DNA of 32,915 nucleotides from assembly GCF_029891735.1 (NCBI RefSeq), contig NZ_JANQDH010000043.1, forward strand, positions 1 to 32,915. Reading direction: 5' to 3'. A model generated the notes under the pieces. It saw only the letters and a list, made by a program, of their open reading frames with translations, made no database searches and had not been told where the DNA came from. Origin of the DNA: Chrysosporum bergii ANA360D (GTDB lineage Bacteria; Cyanobacteriota; Cyanobacteriia; Cyanobacteriales; Nostocaceae). Below, in pieces: positions 1-8,456 of this stretch. Made by a program: the position numbers and the translations under genes. Positions within the stretch are counted from its first letter, which is position 1, and every line of letters begins with the position of its first letter.

Positions 1-173
1 CTTAAGCGTAACCTGTTATTACAGACTTCTAACTTGATAAAATCAAGCTTTAACTTAGCCTCTGTTAGTTTTTTTTCTAACTTAGACTGATTTGAATTGT
101 ATACCATAAGCCTCTTAAACCATTGTGGAATAAGGGTTGTATGGCTATACCGTTTTTATCCCATACCGTCTTA

Positions 174-188
174 TTGGTTAGTAACCAA
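174..188. repeat. Perfect 7-1-7 inverted repeat
   Basis: The arms TTGGTTA and TAACCAA flank a single G and pair perfectly. The site lies about 35 bases before the tRNA-Leu fragment. It could be a protein-binding site or a chance palindrome in AT-rich DNA; no gene is next to it. The surrounding 1-222 stretch also holds a CTTGAT/ATCAAG hairpin and a GTTAG/CTAAC hairpin, but no convincing gene. Confidence 0.4.
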
Positions 189-222
189 GTTGTCTAAAAC
201 CCTTGATAAAACAGGATATAAC

Positions 223-279
223 TCACACTCAAAATGTGGCGACCTTGCGGTCATAGGAGTTCGATTCTCCTCCTGCCCA
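223..279 (+). tRNA. tRNA-Leu(CAA), 3' fragment only
   Basis: Seen: a complete anticodon arm (stem TCACA/TGTGG, loop CTCAAAA with anticodon CAA at 230-232), a long variable arm (GACC/GGTC) as expected for class II tRNA-Leu, a T arm (AGGAG/CTCCT with loop TTCGATT), and the 3' acceptor strand CCTGCCC plus discriminator A279. No D arm and no matching 5' acceptor strand (GGGCAGG) occur in the 222 bases upstream. The anticodon loop is uninterrupted, so this is not the 3' exon of an anticodon-loop intron. It is best read as a 3' tRNA remnant, for example one side of an integration (att) site, or a decayed copy. CCA is not encoded. Confidence 0.6.
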
Positions 280-309
280 TATACAGCAGATTATAGGTAA
301 AAGAAAACT

Positions 310-498
310 ATGCAACTGAAAAGATGGGAATCTCCCCGCAGGGAAGGGAGAAACGATAAAGGCAGGGGCGGTGCAGCCAGAAAGCGGCAACTCAAAAAAC
401 AAAGGCAGATGCTACGCCAAAAGTTAAAACAGGCTAATCAACCAAACAATAATAAATACTTTCAGGGGGAAGATAAAAAATCTTCCCTCTTTTTTTAG
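310..498 (+). CDS. Small, highly basic hypothetical protein (62 aa)
   Basis: I do not recognise this protein. It is 62 residues long, and residues 4-41 are rich in Arg, Lys and Gln (GRGGAARKRQLKKQRQ within), suggesting nucleic-acid binding or simply a disordered basic peptide. A weak purine-rich stretch (GGTAAAAGAAAA) precedes the ATG. The gene starts 30 bases after the tRNA-Leu fragment. Its last codons and TAG stop lie inside the hairpin and T-tract of a terminator, so it is either a compact gene whose end doubles as terminator or an accidental open frame over it. Coding status is uncertain. Confidence 0.35.
   Translation: MQLKRWESPRREGRNDKGRGGAARKRQLKKQRQMLRQKLKQANQPNNNKYFQGEDKKSSLFF
464..496 (+). 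terminator. Rho-independent terminator
   Basis: The 8-bp perfect stem GGGAAGAT/ATCTTCCC (467-474 with 480-487) encloses an AAAAA loop and extends by three more pairs (one G-U) to 464/490. A run of six T follows at 491-496. It is the clearest terminator in the window and separates the tRNA-fragment region from the polysaccharide operon. Confidence 0.8.
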
Positions 499-799
499 CT
501 GTGTGTGAAATGGCAAAATTTATCAGTACGTAAGAATATATGACGGGATTGTAATGTTGATGTAAAGAAAATCCCAGATAAGTATGAAGTAATCATGAAG
601 TTTAGAACAATTATGCAATAAGTATTCACTCTCACACTAAGCTAATATACGTTTACCGAAAGTTCTACTAATTCGTTTAAAAACGTGAAAATACTGATAA
701 ATAGTTTTGTTTCCATGTAACTACGTATGAGAATCTGATGATCTGAATCTTGATTTTTAAGTAATGTTTAGTTTTTATTCTTGACATAAGGAGAATTTT
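499..799 (+). promoter_or_regulatory. Intergenic region upstream of polysaccharide operon
   Basis: About 300 bases without a gene, very AT-rich. It must hold the promoter of the operon starting at 800, because a terminator ends just before it. I cannot single out a convincing -35/-10 pair. The only clear element is the Shine-Dalgarno AAGGAG at 788-793, seven bases before the ATG at 800. The TTGACA at 781-786 is too close to the start codon to be its -35 box. Confidence 0.4.
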
Positions 800-1597
800 A
801 TGGTGGGCAGAAAATTTCTACCTACTCAAAAAGTGCTTGATTTCCCTATCACTGCGTTGGTTTTTCATGATCAGATACAAACAATACTGAAGTGGGCGAT
901 CGCTCGTGAGAGCAAGTATGTGTGCGTAGCCAATGTACATATGCTGATGGAAGCTCATTGGCATCCAGAGTTTGCTGATGTGTTACACCATGCAGATATG
1001 GTTACACCTGATGGTATGCCCCTAGTGTGGATGATGCGGCAAATGGGAGCGCGTCAACAAGACCGTGTGGCCGGAATGGATCTTTTCTTAGCACTGTGTG
1101 AGAAGGCACAATCAGAAAATGTGAGTATTTTCTGTGTGGGTTCCCAAAATGAAATTCTCTCTAGGATGAGAAAACGTTTAGAACAGGAATTTCCTCGCCT
1201 GAAAATAGCAGCCATGGAACCTTTGCCTTTTCGTCCTCTCACGGAGGCTGAAGACGAAGTTTTAATCAATACAATTAATTCCAGTGGCGCTGGAGTAGTG
1301 TTCGTATCTTTGGGGTGTCCAAAACAAGAAACATGGATAGCTGAACATCAAGATAAAATTCAGGCAGTCATGATTGGCGTAGGTGGAGTTTTCCCGGTTT
1401 ATGCTGGGATTAAAAAACGAGCACCCCGGATCATTCGAGACTTAGGAATGGAGTGGCTATATCGCTGGATTCAAGAACCAAGGCGACTATGGCGACGCTA
1501 TGGAACAACCATTCCCCCTTTTATTTGGTTAGCAACTAAACAGTTACTTTCTTCCAGTCGTCTTGCCGCAGTTTTCATAGAAACTGGTGTGAAATGA
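800..1597 (+). CDS. WecG/TagA/CpsF-family glycosyltransferase (GT26)
   Basis: A 265-residue protein of the family that adds a sugar such as N-acetylmannosamine(uronate) to an undecaprenyl-linked acceptor early in repeat-unit assembly. Seen: the N-terminal ANVHML motif (44-49), the acidic TPDGMP motif with D71 at the family's catalytic Asp position, VAGMDLF (90-96), GCPKQETW (172-179), and the conserved run from GVGGVFPVYAG (193-203) to GMEWLYRW. Length is typical. The start has a good AAGGAG ribosome site. It overlaps the next gene by ATGA, so translation is probably coupled. It is the first gene of the operon and may act second on the lipid carrier, since no initiating phosphosugar transferase is seen here. 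The exact sugar cannot be told. Confidence 0.9.
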   Translation: MVGRKFLPTQKVLDFPITALVFHDQIQTILKWAIARESKYVCVANVHMLMEAHWHPEFADVLHHADMVTPDGMPLVWMMRQMGARQQDRVAGMDLFLALCEKAQSENVSIFCVGSQNEILSRMRKRLEQEFPRLKIAAMEPLPFRPLTEAEDEVLINTINSSGAGVVFVSLGCPKQETWIAEHQDKIQAVMIGVGGVFPVYAGIKKRAPRIIRDLGMEWLYRWIQEPRRLWRRYGTTIPPFIWLATKQLLSSSRLAAVFIETGVK

Positions 1598-2919
1598 TTC
1601 AAAGTAAACTTAGTCATGGATTTCGTAATATTCTAGTTAACGTAGGTTGGCAGTTCTTTTATAAGATTCTGCGAATAGTTGTAGAGCCTTTGGTCTGGGT
1701 GTTGATAGCTCGTTATTTAGGACCTGAACAACTCGGCATATACAACTATGCCTTATCTTTTGTTGCTTTGTTTAATGTTCTCACTGGTTTAGGTTTACGT
1801 CCCCTAGTGGTGAGAGACCTAGTTCAGCACCCTGGGGATAAAAATTTACTGCTGGGGACAGCTTTTGCTTTAAAATTAAGCGGTGGATTATTATCTCTAT
1901 TGCTGTCCATAGGTATCATATGGTTGAGTAAACCTAATGATATTGGAATTCGCTCATTGGTAACAATTTTTGCGATCAGTAATATTTTTCAAATCAGTTC
2001 TACCATTAATATATGGTTTGAATCACAGATTAAGTCAAAAATAACAGCATACACCACAATTACAGCATTTATTATTATTGTCATTGCCAAAATATTGTTA
2101 CTAATCACAAATGCCCCCCTTCTAGCATTTGCATACATCACCGTTTTACAAGTATTTATAGAAACAGTTGGTGCAATTATTGCATATAGAATTACTGGCG
2201 AGCTTATCCAAACATGGCGAGCCAGCCTTTCAAAGGCTAAAGCAATGCTCAATCAATCTTGGCCTTTAATTTTGGCTGGGATAGGAACAATATTCTACCT
2301 AAAAATTGATCAGATCATGTTGGGGGAAATTTCCGGAATAAAAGAAGTGGGAATTTATTCAGCAGCCATCCGATTTTCCGAGGCATTATATTTTGTTCCT
2401 AGCATAATTACCAATACAGTTTTTCCTGCCTTAGTCAAAAATAAAATTGACGATAAAAAAATCTATCAAAAAAACCTGCAAAAATTATACAACTACATGA
2501 CTTGGACAGCAATTATAATTACCATTCTTGGTGCAAGTTTTGCTCATCCATTGATAGTACTTTTATATGGTGAAGAATATCAAGCAGCAGGAATAATTTT
2601 AGCCATTCATACATGGTCAAACATATTCATATTTTGGCATCAAATAAATATGGACTGGTTAGTTAATGAAGGTTTACTTAAATTTCCTCTATTCAGACAG
2701 ATTATGGGAGCTATAGCCAATATTTCACTCAATTTTATTTTGATACCAAAATATGGAGGAGTAGGAGCAGCAATAGCGACAGTTATTTCCTATGGTATAG
2801 CTTCTTACTTTGCCTTTTTCCTTACCTCAAAAACTCAGGTAGCAGCTAAAATGATGACATTATCATTAGCTTTTCCCTTCATAATAATTTGGCGAAAAAT
2901 AAGTATAGATAAAATATAA
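1594..2919 (+). CDS. Wzx-type polysaccharide flippase
   Basis: A 441-residue integral membrane protein of the MATE/MOP-like polysaccharide-export superfamily. It has about a dozen hydrophobic segments, an N-terminal amphipathic stretch, and the usual NVGWQFFYKILR start followed by an RYLGPEQLGIYNYALSF-like motif (around 40-56) seen in Wzx/RfbX proteins. Its role would be to flip undecaprenyl-linked repeat units across the plasma membrane. The start ATG overlaps the previous stop (ATGA). The repeat unit is presumably built by the glycosyltransferases downstream, polymerised by the Wzy-type protein at 9738-10988 and controlled by the Wzc-type protein at 22003-24270. Confidence 0.9.
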   Translation: MIQSKLSHGFRNILVNVGWQFFYKILRIVVEPLVWVLIARYLGPEQLGIYNYALSFVALFNVLTGLGLRPLVVRDLVQHPGDKNLLLGTAFALKLSGGLLSLLLSIGIIWLSKPNDIGIRSLVTIFAISNIFQISSTINIWFESQIKSKITAYTTITAFIIIVIAKILLLITNAPLLAFAYITVLQVFIETVGAIIAYRITGELIQTWRASLSKAKAMLNQSWPLILAGIGTIFYLKIDQIMLGEISGIKEVGIYSAAIRFSEALYFVPSIITNTVFPALVKNKIDDKKIYQKNLQKLYNYMTWTAIIITILGASFAHPLIVLLYGEEYQAAGIILAIHTWSNIFIFWHQINMDWLVNEGLLKFPLFRQIMGAIANISLNFILIPKYGGVGAAIATVISYGIASYFAFFLTSKTQVAAKMMTLSLAFPFIIIWRKISIDKI

Positions 2920-2934
2920 TCGGGTTAAATAAAC

Positions 2935-3978
2935 ATGAAAAAAGTAGGAATATTAACTTATCATCATGCTATCAACTATGGAGCAAACTTACAAGCTTAT
3001 GCTCTATGGCAATCAGTGAAAAAACAAGGATATGACGTTGAGTTTATCGACTATAGACCTGTAAGCGCTCTTAAAAATTACTTTATGAATAAATATTTCT
3101 GGCAGAATTTAATTAAATCACGAAAATTAGATAATTTCTTGGTTTATCATACAAAATTAGGAAAATCAAGAACTTATCATAAATCTGACCTCAAGCAAAA
3201 ATATTTTAACTATGATATAATTATTTCTGGCAGCGATGAAGTTTGGAATATAAATTCATTTAGAGGATATGATCCTGCTTATTTCTTAGATTTTATTAAC
3301 CAAGGCAGTAGTTTAAAAATAAGTTATGCAGCAAGTTTTGGCAGCACAGTTACCTTAGGATTGTACCGAGAAAAAATAAGTCACCTACTTAATCAGTTTA
3401 CTTATATCTCTGTTCGAGATGCCAATAGTTTAAACTTAGTAAATGAGGAATGTAATTGCAAAGCTATTCAGGTTCTTGATCCAACTTTTCTCGCTGATTA
3501 TAGTCAAGTTATTTCTCCTGTAAAGGAAGAAAGACCATATTTGTTAATATACGGTTTTAAACTAAATGAAGTAGAAGAAAAATTAGTCAAGCTTTTAGCT
3601 AAAAATATGGGTTTAATGATAGTATCTATTGGTTTTTATAGTCCAATTGCCGATAAAAATTTAGTCAATATTGGTACAGAACAATGGCTTGGCTATTTCC
3701 AACAAGCTACTTACGTCCTCACCAGCTTTTATCATGGAACTATATTTTCCATTATTTTTAAAAAACCATTTGTGGCTTTAAGTAGAGGCGATAAAACAAT
3801 TAAAGTACACGACTTACTCAATGATCTAGATTTAGAAAATCGTATTTTTTATCAAACCTCAGATATTAATAAATTTGTTAACCAAAATTTAGAAATCAAT
3901 TATCAGCATATTATTAATAATTTAGCTAAAAAAGTATTACTGTCTAGAAAATTTCTGATGGAGGCACTCAATGGTTAA
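2935..3978 (+). CDS. Polysaccharide pyruvyl transferase family protein
   Basis: A 347-residue protein of the CsaB/WcaK-like family (PF04230 type), which adds ketal pyruvate to sugars using phosphoenolpyruvate. Seen: the typical N-terminus GILTYHHAINYGANLQAYAL (5-24), SGSDEVWN (99-106), and the C-terminal SFYHGTIFS motif around H267, which corresponds to the family's conserved R/H-x-H-G-x-I/F region. Length is normal. It starts 15 bases after the flippase and overlaps the next gene by 8 bases. It probably puts an acidic pyruvyl group on the exported polysaccharide. Base composition is markedly AT-rich. Confidence 0.85.
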   Translation: MKKVGILTYHHAINYGANLQAYALWQSVKKQGYDVEFIDYRPVSALKNYFMNKYFWQNLIKSRKLDNFLVYHTKLGKSRTYHKSDLKQKYFNYDIIISGSDEVWNINSFRGYDPAYFLDFINQGSSLKISYAASFGSTVTLGLYREKISHLLNQFTYISVRDANSLNLVNEECNCKAIQVLDPTFLADYSQVISPVKEERPYLLIYGFKLNEVEEKLVKLLAKNMGLMIVSIGFYSPIADKNLVNIGTEQWLGYFQQATYVLTSFYHGTIFSIIFKKPFVALSRGDKTIKVHDLLNDLDLENRIFYQTSDINKFVNQNLEINYQHIINNLAKKVLLSRKFLMEALNG

Positions 3979-4810
3979 TATTCAATCTATAGTATCCAAT
4001 AAACTTTCCTCTTATCGAACCACGCATTATTTTAAACAATATGCAGAAATTACGAGTGTAGATGAATTTCGTCAATATTGTGAATGGGCAAAAACAAATA
4101 ATGTTAAAGTTTATATTTTAGGTAATGGTTCTAATACTTTATTTATGAGTAAATCAATTAAAACATTGATTCTTAAAAATAAACTCCCTAAATATATCCA
4201 ACCTTTATGTGAATTTAAATTAGAAGTTTCTTCCACGGTTTTAGTAATGGATATTCTAAAATATTGCCAAGAACAATCATGGGATGCTTTTTATTATCTT
4301 GCTTCTGTACCAGCCACTATTGGCGGTGCATTAGCCATGAATGCTGGAAGGGGTAGACAGTATGAATGTACAATTTATGATTTTGTAGAAAGTATAACAT
4401 TTTGGCAAGATGGGTGTATTAAAACTTTAGCAAATCATGAAATAGAACGCAGTTACAGGAAAACCATATTTATAGGTACACATGAAAAAATAATTCTCAG
4501 TGCTGTGTTCAAATTTAGTCCTATGACAGCTAATGAGAAACCATTACTACAAAGACTCAAGTGGTCTAAAGATCACCAAGACCATAGTGGGCCAAACTGC
4601 GGGACAGTATTTAAGTCAGCTTATTCTCCAATCATGCAACTTTTAAAAGGTTTGTCTTGCGGAAAAGCCTGTTTTTCCAGAAAGACAGGAAATTGGATAC
4701 TGAATAAATCAGAAAGTAGTATGGGAATTATTATCCTGATCACTATTGCTAAAATAATACATTTTTTAAGTTTCCAAAAAATTGAGTTAGAAATTATAAC
4801 CATAGACTAA
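3971..4810 (+). CDS. MurB-like FAD-binding protein in polysaccharide operon
   Basis: A 279-residue relative of UDP-N-acetylenolpyruvoylglucosamine reductase (MurB). Seen: the FAD-binding GNGSN (51-55), VPATIGGALAMNAG (113-126), the SYR motif (161-163), and a C-terminal LEI around E274 where MurB has its catalytic Glu. At the position of the catalytic Ser in the MurB GSFFK motif this protein has Thr (GTVFK, 211-215). The neighbouring IGG/NAG motifs are intact, so FAD binding is likely. Housekeeping murB is normally elsewhere beside murC, and this copy sits among glycosyltransferases overlapping a pyruvyl transferase. A role in reducing an enolpyruvyl-sugar or making a special nucleotide sugar is inference. 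It could also be a diverged paralogue with little activity. Confidence 0.8.
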   Translation: MVNIQSIVSNKLSSYRTTHYFKQYAEITSVDEFRQYCEWAKTNNVKVYILGNGSNTLFMSKSIKTLILKNKLPKYIQPLCEFKLEVSSTVLVMDILKYCQEQSWDAFYYLASVPATIGGALAMNAGRGRQYECTIYDFVESITFWQDGCIKTLANHEIERSYRKTIFIGTHEKIILSAVFKFSPMTANEKPLLQRLKWSKDHQDHSGPNCGTVFKSAYSPIMQLLKGLSCGKACFSRKTGNWILNKSESSMGIIILITIAKIIHFLSFQKIELEIITID

Positions 4811-4848
4811 TGTATTAATAAATTTAATAATATCATAATTTACCAGCC

Positions 4849-6036
4849 ATGAAAATTCTTTTCATAAACACCTTATATTCTCCCAATTTTGTCGGTGGTG
4901 CTGAACGTTCAGTACAACTTTTAGCAGAATCATTAGTAGAAAAAGGGCATCAAGCTGTTGTTTTAACTACTGTTCCCTTGTCAACAACAAAAGTAGATTT
5001 TTTAAATAAAGTCAAAGTTTATTATATAGGAATTAAAAATCTTTATTGGCAATATGAACAACAAAAACCCCCTAAATATATGGCGTTACTTAAGCCTATT
5101 TGGCACGCTATTGATATTAGTAACCCCTGGATGGCCAAAGAAATAGGAGAAATTATCGACACAGAAAAGCCAGATTTAGTTCACACTAATAATTTAGCAG
5201 GATTTTCAGTTTTAGTTTGGCAAACTTTACACAAACGACAGATACCAATAGTCCATACTTTACGTGACTATTACTTAATCTGTCCCCGTAAATATATTAT
5301 GTTTCGCAATGATAAAAACTGTGAAACTCCATGTTGTGACTGTAAAAGCTACTCTTTTTTTAAACGTCAAATGTCTAATTACGTCAATGCAGTTATAGGA
5401 ATTAGCCAATTTATATTAAACCATCATTTAAACCTGAATTATTTTACTAATGTTCCAGTACAAAAAGTCATTTACAATTCTTATCAACCTGGTATGATAT
5501 CAAAAGAAAAAAGTTCTCGGCTAAGATTAGGTTATCTGGGCAGAATTGACAAGAGTAAAGGTTTTGACACTTTGTTAAAAAGCCTAGAAACAATATCCTC
5601 TCAGAATTGGGAATTGCAAGTAGGGGGGGAAATTTCAGATGAACAAATTGCTTATTTCCGTGGTCGCTATCCACTACCTCATGTTAATTATCTCGGTTAC
5701 GTTAAACCAGAAGTATTTTTTAGCCAAGTTGATGTGTTAGTAGTTCCATCACTATGGCAAGAACCACTGGGAAGAATAGTAATTGAGGCTTACGGGTATG
5801 GAGTGCCTGTAATTGGTTCAAATCGTGGTGGAATAACGGAAATTATTGATTCCGGGAAAACAGGATTTATATTTGAACCATCAGAAATAGACAGTTTAGC
5901 CAGAAACATTAATAAATTTATCCAATATCCACAACTAGCAGTAGAAATGAGTAAGAATGCTTGGCAAAAATACCAATGTTTTACACCAAATAAAATTATA
6001 ACAGAATATTTAACTGTTTATGAAAGTATTATCTAG
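4849..6036 (+). CDS. Glycosyltransferase family 4-type protein
   Basis: A 395-residue GT-B fold glycosyltransferase. The N-terminal half carries the acceptor-side motif NFVGGAERSVQLLAESL (about 14-30) and HTLRDYYLICPR, common in cyanobacterial GT4 enzymes. The C-terminal half has LGYLGRIDKSKG and the EX7E motif (E305 and E313) that binds the nucleotide sugar. A CxxxCCDC cysteine cluster near residues 158-166 is a variable insertion seen in this subfamily. It would add one sugar to the lipid-linked repeat unit on the cytoplasmic side of the membrane; donor and linkage are unknown. It starts 38 bases after the MurB-like gene, without a strong ribosome site. Confidence 0.88.
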   Translation: MKILFINTLYSPNFVGGAERSVQLLAESLVEKGHQAVVLTTVPLSTTKVDFLNKVKVYYIGIKNLYWQYEQQKPPKYMALLKPIWHAIDISNPWMAKEIGEIIDTEKPDLVHTNNLAGFSVLVWQTLHKRQIPIVHTLRDYYLICPRKYIMFRNDKNCETPCCDCKSYSFFKRQMSNYVNAVIGISQFILNHHLNLNYFTNVPVQKVIYNSYQPGMISKEKSSRLRLGYLGRIDKSKGFDTLLKSLETISSQNWELQVGGEISDEQIAYFRGRYPLPHVNYLGYVKPEVFFSQVDVLVVPSLWQEPLGRIVIEAYGYGVPVIGSNRGGITEIIDSGKTGFIFEPSEIDSLARNINKFIQYPQLAVEMSKNAWQKYQCFTPNKIITEYLTVYESII

Positions 6037-6071
6037 TGGCAAAATTATTAACATTTTTTTGAGTCAGGTAA

Positions 6072-7217
6072 ATGAAATTATATATCTATAGCAAAAGTTT
6101 TCCCCCAGATGTTACTGTAATTAAAAGTGAAGGAACTAAGAAAGCTATCCATGGTCTGGCATCTGGACTAGTAAAATGTGGTGTGGAGATTACCATACTT
6201 TGTGAAGGAAAAAATGACGGTGTTTTTGTAATGCCAGAGGGATATAAAATCCACTGTTTCACCAATCCACAACAGCATCAGTCTTTTAAAATTGCTATTG
6301 GTTTACAAAAATTCATTATTGACTGTTTAGATACTAACAGCCTGGTGATTTTAAGTGGTATATTTCAACCTAGAATTTATGTTTTATCCCGTTTTTTGAA
6401 AAAATGTAATGTACCTTACCTAGTATTCCCCCATGATCCTTATAATCCTGCTATTTTCACTAAAAATGCTCATCTTAAATGGTTATATTGGTATCTTTTT
6501 GAACAAAAAGTATTAAAACAAGCTAAAGCGGTTCAACTACTAGATATTCGTCATAGTGAGTTTTTGCGGAATTTAAAAGTGAACACTTCTGTCATAGCTG
6601 CACCTAATGGTTTCTTACCTGATGAGGTATATCCTGAACATTCCTTAAAGTGGAATACACAAGGGAATGCAAAATTCTTTTTTATAGGTCGTATAGATGC
6701 CTATAATAAAGGTTTAGATTTATTAGTAGAAGCATTTGCACAAATTGCCAAAACCACAAATGCTCAACTTGTGATTCAAGGTTCTGATCAAGGAGATAAA
6801 AAAAAGTTAGAAAATCAAGTCGCCAAGCTATCTCTATTAAAAACAGTTTCATTTCTACCTCCTGATTACACAATACCCACACCTCTAATTATTCAAAACT
6901 ATGATGTTTTTTGTGTTCCTTCTCGCTTTGAGGGCTTCAGTTTAGCAGCCTTAGAAGCAATGTTAGCCGGTCGGGTTCTTTTGGTTTCAAAGGTAGCTGG
7001 TATAGCGCCCCATGTGGAAGCAAGCGGTTGTGGTGTGGTAGTTGAGCCGGAAGTATCAAAGATTAGGTTTGGCTTAATAAAGTTACTCAAATGTCGTTCA
7101 AATTGGCAAGAAATGGGATTAAAGGGTCGAAATTATGCCCTAGAGTATCTGAACTGGAATAAAATCGCCATGGCTACTTTAGCACAGTATCAAAAGCTGA
7201 TGGGGTATCGTGAGTAA
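6072..7217 (+). CDS. Glycosyltransferase family 4-type protein
   Basis: A 381-residue GT-B glycosyltransferase with a C-terminal domain containing FFIGRIDAYNKGLDLLVEAF and the EX7E motif (E287 and E295, in FEGFSLAALEAMLAG). The N-terminal acceptor domain is less conserved. It is preceded by a short spacer and a weak GTCAGGTAA ribosome-binding stretch. As a member of the same operon it most likely adds another sugar of the exported repeat unit. I cannot infer the donor. It is not a shadow frame, because the minus-strand frames over it are short and have no recognisable domains. Confidence 0.87.
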   Translation: MKLYIYSKSFPPDVTVIKSEGTKKAIHGLASGLVKCGVEITILCEGKNDGVFVMPEGYKIHCFTNPQQHQSFKIAIGLQKFIIDCLDTNSLVILSGIFQPRIYVLSRFLKKCNVPYLVFPHDPYNPAIFTKNAHLKWLYWYLFEQKVLKQAKAVQLLDIRHSEFLRNLKVNTSVIAAPNGFLPDEVYPEHSLKWNTQGNAKFFFIGRIDAYNKGLDLLVEAFAQIAKTTNAQLVIQGSDQGDKKKLENQVAKLSLLKTVSFLPPDYTIPTPLIIQNYDVFCVPSRFEGFSLAALEAMLAGRVLLVSKVAGIAPHVEASGCGVVVEPEVSKIRFGLIKLLKCRSNWQEMGLKGRNYALEYLNWNKIAMATLAQYQKLMGYRE

Positions 7218-7261
7218 ACATAGTATTTTTATAGTATTTTTTGGGAGTGTATTTAAGTAAT

Positions 7262-8428
7262 ATGAACGTGAATTATACCATCAAAAATATTGCTACAGCT
7301 TGGGTTAGTCCCAGTATGAAACTTGGTTTTTATATACAACCTGTACTGCGAAACCTGAGTAAATATATTCCAAAAATGGAAATTTTTACTTCACAATGGC
7401 CGGGCTTTGTTCCTGGTTGTGAAGATGGTTTTAAGGTGAATATAGTAGGTGAGTATAGGGAAATCCCTGTCAGTCAGACTAACACAGGATATAAACGCAT
7501 TATTCAGTTATTACCATTAGAAATTATTCCCCAACTTTGGCAATTTCAACCACAAATTATCTTTGTTACTGGTCTTTCTCTGTGGACTATTTGCGTACTG
7601 ATGTTAAAGCCTTTCAGAAAATGGGGAGTGATAGTTGTATACAGTGGAAGCTCACCTAACATAGACATGACTGATTCACCTATTCGTCTGTTGATTAGAC
7701 GTTTGATGGTTAAATATGTTGATGCGTTTGTGACTAACTCCCAAGGAGGAAAAACTTATATTACCCAGGTTTTAAAGGTTCATGAGACTAAAGTTTTTGC
7801 CCGACCTTATCAAATTCCAGACAAACAAGCACTTTTACAATCTAGTCGGGATAGTGACTGTCAATTATCTCATATCCAACATCCTAGATTTCTCTTTATT
7901 GGTCAGACAATAGATCGTAAAGGTTTAACCTTTTTGTTACAAGCTTGCTCATTACTAGAAACTCAAGGTTACCATGATTATACTTTGATTGTCATTGGTG
8001 ATGGCGAGCAACGCCAAGAGCTTGAGAACTGGACTAGAAACCATAGGCTAGAAAACAGAGTTAGATTTGAAGGATGGGTAAAATATGGTAATTTAGGACA
8101 ATATTTTGAGAATATAGATGTTTTTATCTTTCCCACTTTAGAAGATATTTGGGGTATGGTTGTCTTAGAAGCTATGCTTTTTGGTAAGCCAATCATGTGT
8201 TCTAAATATGCAGGGGTATCAGAAATGATTTGTCCTTCAGAAAATGGTTATATTTTCGATCCCTACAATTGTCAAGAAATAGCTGATTTGATGCGGGATT
8301 TTATAGATAATCCAGCTTTAATTAGTTCTATGGGTTTGAAATCAGAAGAGATGATTAAAAATTATACTCCAGAAGCAGCAGCAAAGTTCCTCAATGAAGT
8401 TCAGTCTTTTGTGTTGGGTATGAAGTAA
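7262..8428 (+). CDS. Glycosyltransferase family 4-type protein
   Basis: A 388-residue GT-B glycosyltransferase. Seen: FLFIGQTIDRKGLTFLLQA in the donor domain, GDGEQRQELENW, and the EX7E motif (E294 and E302, within EDIWGMVVLEAM). The open frame extends 21 bases upstream to a TTG at 7241. I chose the ATG at 7262 because the TTG has no ribosome site; the choice is not certain, since the GGGAG in front of the ATG is rather far away (about 14 bases). It is the third GT4-type gene in a row. It presumably works on the same lipid-linked glycan; the sugar is unknown. Confidence 0.85.
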   Translation: MNVNYTIKNIATAWVSPSMKLGFYIQPVLRNLSKYIPKMEIFTSQWPGFVPGCEDGFKVNIVGEYREIPVSQTNTGYKRIIQLLPLEIIPQLWQFQPQIIFVTGLSLWTICVLMLKPFRKWGVIVVYSGSSPNIDMTDSPIRLLIRRLMVKYVDAFVTNSQGGKTYITQVLKVHETKVFARPYQIPDKQALLQSSRDSDCQLSHIQHPRFLFIGQTIDRKGLTFLLQACSLLETQGYHDYTLIVIGDGEQRQELENWTRNHRLENRVRFEGWVKYGNLGQYFENIDVFIFPTLEDIWGMVVLEAMLFGKPIMCSKYAGVSEMICPSENGYIFDPYNCQEIADLMRDFIDNPALISSMGLKSEEMIKNYTPEAAAKFLNEVQSFVLGMK

Positions 8429-8456
8429 ACGAAATTCTGTGAATTAATAATTTACC

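Noticed and set aside
26-100. Possible direct-repeat array (TCTAACTT/TTTAACTT units)
   Set aside because: Units are short, degenerate and irregularly spaced; not a CRISPR array and no cas genes are in the window.
223-279. 3' exon of an intron-containing tRNA-Leu
   Set aside because: The anticodon stem and loop are contiguous, whereas cyanobacterial tRNA-Leu group I introns interrupt the anticodon loop; the upstream bases do not show a group I or II intron end.
97-300. 67-residue plus-strand ORF
   Set aside because: It runs through the tRNA-Leu fragment and has no ribosome site or recognisable domain.
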